From NCBI RefSeq assembly GCF_000220835.1, contig NZ_GL985606.1, forward strand, positions 183,942-217,766: a DNA stretch of 33,825 nucleotides. The letters run 5' to 3'. Below, in pieces: positions 32,582-33,825 of this stretch. A program made the translations under genes and the position numbers. Under the pieces are notes generated by a model that searched no databases, was not told the DNA's origin, and saw nothing but the letters and a program-made list of their open reading frames with translations. The stretch comes from Actinomyces sp. oral taxon 448 str. F0400 (GTDB taxonomy: Bacteria; Actinomycetota; Actinomycetes; Actinomycetales; Actinomycetaceae). Numbering within the stretch: position 1 is the stretch's first letter; each line of letters opens with the position of its first letter.

Positions 32582-33187
32582 TCAGCCCTCGACGATCCGC
32601 CTGCCCTCGAAGGCGCGGCCCAGCGTCACCTCATCGGCGTACTCCAGGTCACTGCCCACCGGCAGACCCGAGGCTAGACGCGAGACCGGGACCCGAAGCG
32701 TTGTGAGCATGCGCGTGAGGTAGGCGGCGGTGGCCTCCCCCACGACGTCGGGGTCGGTGGCGACGATGACCTCCTCGACGCCGTCGCTCACCCGGGCGAA
32801 GAGCTCGCGCATGCGCAGATCGTCGGGGCCGACGCCGTTGATCGGGTCGATGGCGCCGCCCAGCACGTGGTAGAGGCCCCGGTACTCCCGCGTGCGCTCG
32901 ATGGCGACGACGTCTTTGGGCTCCTCCACCACGCAGATGATCCGCTGATCGCGGCGCGGGTCCCGACAGATGGCGCACTGCTCCGATTCGGAGATGTTGC
33001 CGCAGGTCCGGCAGAACCGCACCCGCGCCTTGACGGCGCGAAGCGCCTCGATAAGACGCTCGACGCTGGCCGAATCGGCGGACAGGATGTGGAAGGCCAT
33101 CCGCTGGGCGGATTTGGGACCGATACCGGGCAGCTCACCGAACTCGTCGATGAGATCCTGGACGGCGCCCTCATAGACGGCGGGCAT
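32582..33187 (-). CDS. recR: Recombination mediator RecR
   Basis: RecR works with RecF and RecO to load RecA on gapped DNA. It is 201 residues, the normal length. The helix-hairpin-helix is [20 protein letters not shown]. The four zinc cysteines are Cys59, Cys62, Cys71 and Cys74 in [19 protein letters not shown], and the Toprim motif is [15 protein letters not shown] with later [13 protein letters not shown]. The C-terminus reads [20 protein letters not shown], as in all RecR proteins. The ATG is one base after the dnaX stop, so translation is coupled to dnaX. Confidence 0.97.
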   Translation of the reverse strand: MPAVYEGAVQDLIDEFGELPGIGPKSAQRMAFHILSADSASVERLIEALRAVKARVRFCRTCGNISESEQCAICRDPRRDQRIICVVEEPKDVVAIERTREYRGLYHVLGGAIDPINGVGPDDLRMRELFARVSDGVEEVIVATDPDVVGEATAAYLTRMLTTLRVPVSRLASGLPVGSDLEYADEVTLGRAFEGRRIVEG

Positions 33188-33188
33188 G

Positions 33189-33825
33189 TCAGCGTCCCTC
33201 CTGGGTCACGGTGATCTCCTCCAGCACCGTGGCCCCCAGCAGCCGCTTGACCACCTCGAGACCGACGATGCCGGCCTCCTCGGCGTCCTCATCGTCCTCG
33301 CTGGGGACGTCGTCCTCCAGGGGGGAGAAGGCGGCACCGGCCGCACGGCCCGCGCTCTGGGCGGAGTGTCCGCCGGCGGCCGCCCGGGCAGCGGCCCGAG
33401 CGGCGGAGAGCCGGTCGTGGACGGCGCCGGAGGGCGCCCAGGAGTCCTCGGGATCGTCCTCGTCCTCCGGCGGCGGCTCCTGCGGAACGGGGGTGCCGTC
33501 GGAGAAGGTGTCGGGGCTGTCCCAGCTGACGGGGTCCAGGCCATGCCGGTCGGGCCGGTCGGGCAGCCCGGACCGGTCAGCGGATGCGGCCTCAGGCGTC
33601 GCGGAAGACGACGAGGCCCCACCGGGCAGATCCGGCAGGGCGCGCAGACGATGGACGGTGGCGAGAGGGGGCTCGCCGCCGGCCCGCTCCGGGCAGACCG
33701 GCTCCGCGCCGTCGACCGGGCCCGCGGACGGCACCGGCGATGCGCTCGGGCTCGGAGCCGACGCGGCGGCGGAGGCCATCGGGGCAGGCGCGGCGGCCGG
33801 TGACGGCACTGGTGGCGCCGGGGCC
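33189..33825 (-). CDS. dnaX: DNA polymerase III gamma/tau subunit, C-terminal tail (5' end outside window)
   Basis: Only the C-terminal ~210 residues are in the window and the frame is open to the edge. Most of it is Ala/Pro/Ser/Asp-rich and disordered. The last part, [20 protein letters not shown], is the conserved end of actinobacterial DnaX (helix that binds the alpha or delta partners), and recR follows by one base, the usual order. The acidic runs ([28 protein letters not shown]) are a variable linker. Clamp loader ATPase domains lie beyond the window. Confidence 0.85.
   Translation of the reverse strand, partial: APAPPVPSPAAAPAPMASAAASAPSPSASPVPSAGPVDGAEPVCPERAGGEPPLATVHRLRALPDLPGGASSSSATPEAASADRSGLPDRPDRHGLDPVSWDSPDTFSDGTPVPQEPPPEDEDDPEDSWAPSGAVHDRLSAARAAARAAAGGHSAQSAGRAAGAAFSPLEDDVPSEDDEDAEEAGIVGLEVVKRLLGATVLEEITVTQEGR

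Overview
The window is high-GC DNA with the coding style of a Gram-positive actinobacterium, most likely the Actinomycetaceae (Actinomyces/Schaalia type). The evidence is strong G/C third-position bias, many leaderless-looking promoters, a HemB metal site of the actinobacterial Cys/Asp/Cys type, a dnaX-recR pair, a lysC-asd pair with ATGA overlap, and LacI/TetR regulators. The species cannot be named from sequence alone.

Layout. 1-3800: haem synthesis genes hemD (partial)-hemB-hemL, with a decayed luciferase-like flavin oxidoreductase remnant between hemB and hemL. 3900-7015: a less GC-rich island with a 5'-truncated DUF1023-type alpha/beta hydrolase and two tandem, related membrane-anchored proteins that now read as one fused frame. 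7167-9721: PspC-like protein, a GH13 glycosidase and its divergent TetR regulator sharing a perfect operator. 9688-11586: a zinc-type macrodomain protein, Dps and thioredoxin. 11907-14140: a malic enzyme pseudogene and a VOC protein with an anomalous tail.

14049-20423: a nucleoside-utilisation cluster read leftwards (nucleoside hydrolase, ribokinase, DUF1989 protein, isochorismatase-type amidohydrolase, NupC transporter) with a divergent LacI regulator and a 17-bp operator. The hydrolase and the transporter each carry a frameshift as written. 20424-22376: a strong terminator, an orphan gene tail, and a dead IS110-family element. 22377-25077: a frameshifted cyclophilin-like lipoprotein, a secreted alpha/beta hydrolase, and a broken ThrE-like exporter. 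25078-26872: a pair of inverted, palindromic MITE-like elements flanking a DUF998-like membrane protein, then a voltage-gated potassium-channel homologue. 26999-29577: lysC-asd (aspartate pathway). 29828-32437: an ABC ATPase and permease facing a NosL-like copper lipoprotein. 32582-end: recR and the 3' end of dnaX.

Two themes cut across the window. First, gene decay: at least six genes are broken, and three lesions are short direct tandem duplications (4, 10 and 23 nt). Some single-base frameshifts could be sequence errors, but the duplications and in-frame deletions in the malic enzyme gene are not easily explained that way. Second, several genes have a TANNNT box exactly six bases before ATG and no ribosome binding site, which predicts leaderless mRNAs. 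The best candidates for a little-described system are the nucleoside/DUF1989/isochorismatase cluster, the DUF1023-plus-paired-membrane-protein locus, and the inverted palindromic element pair.
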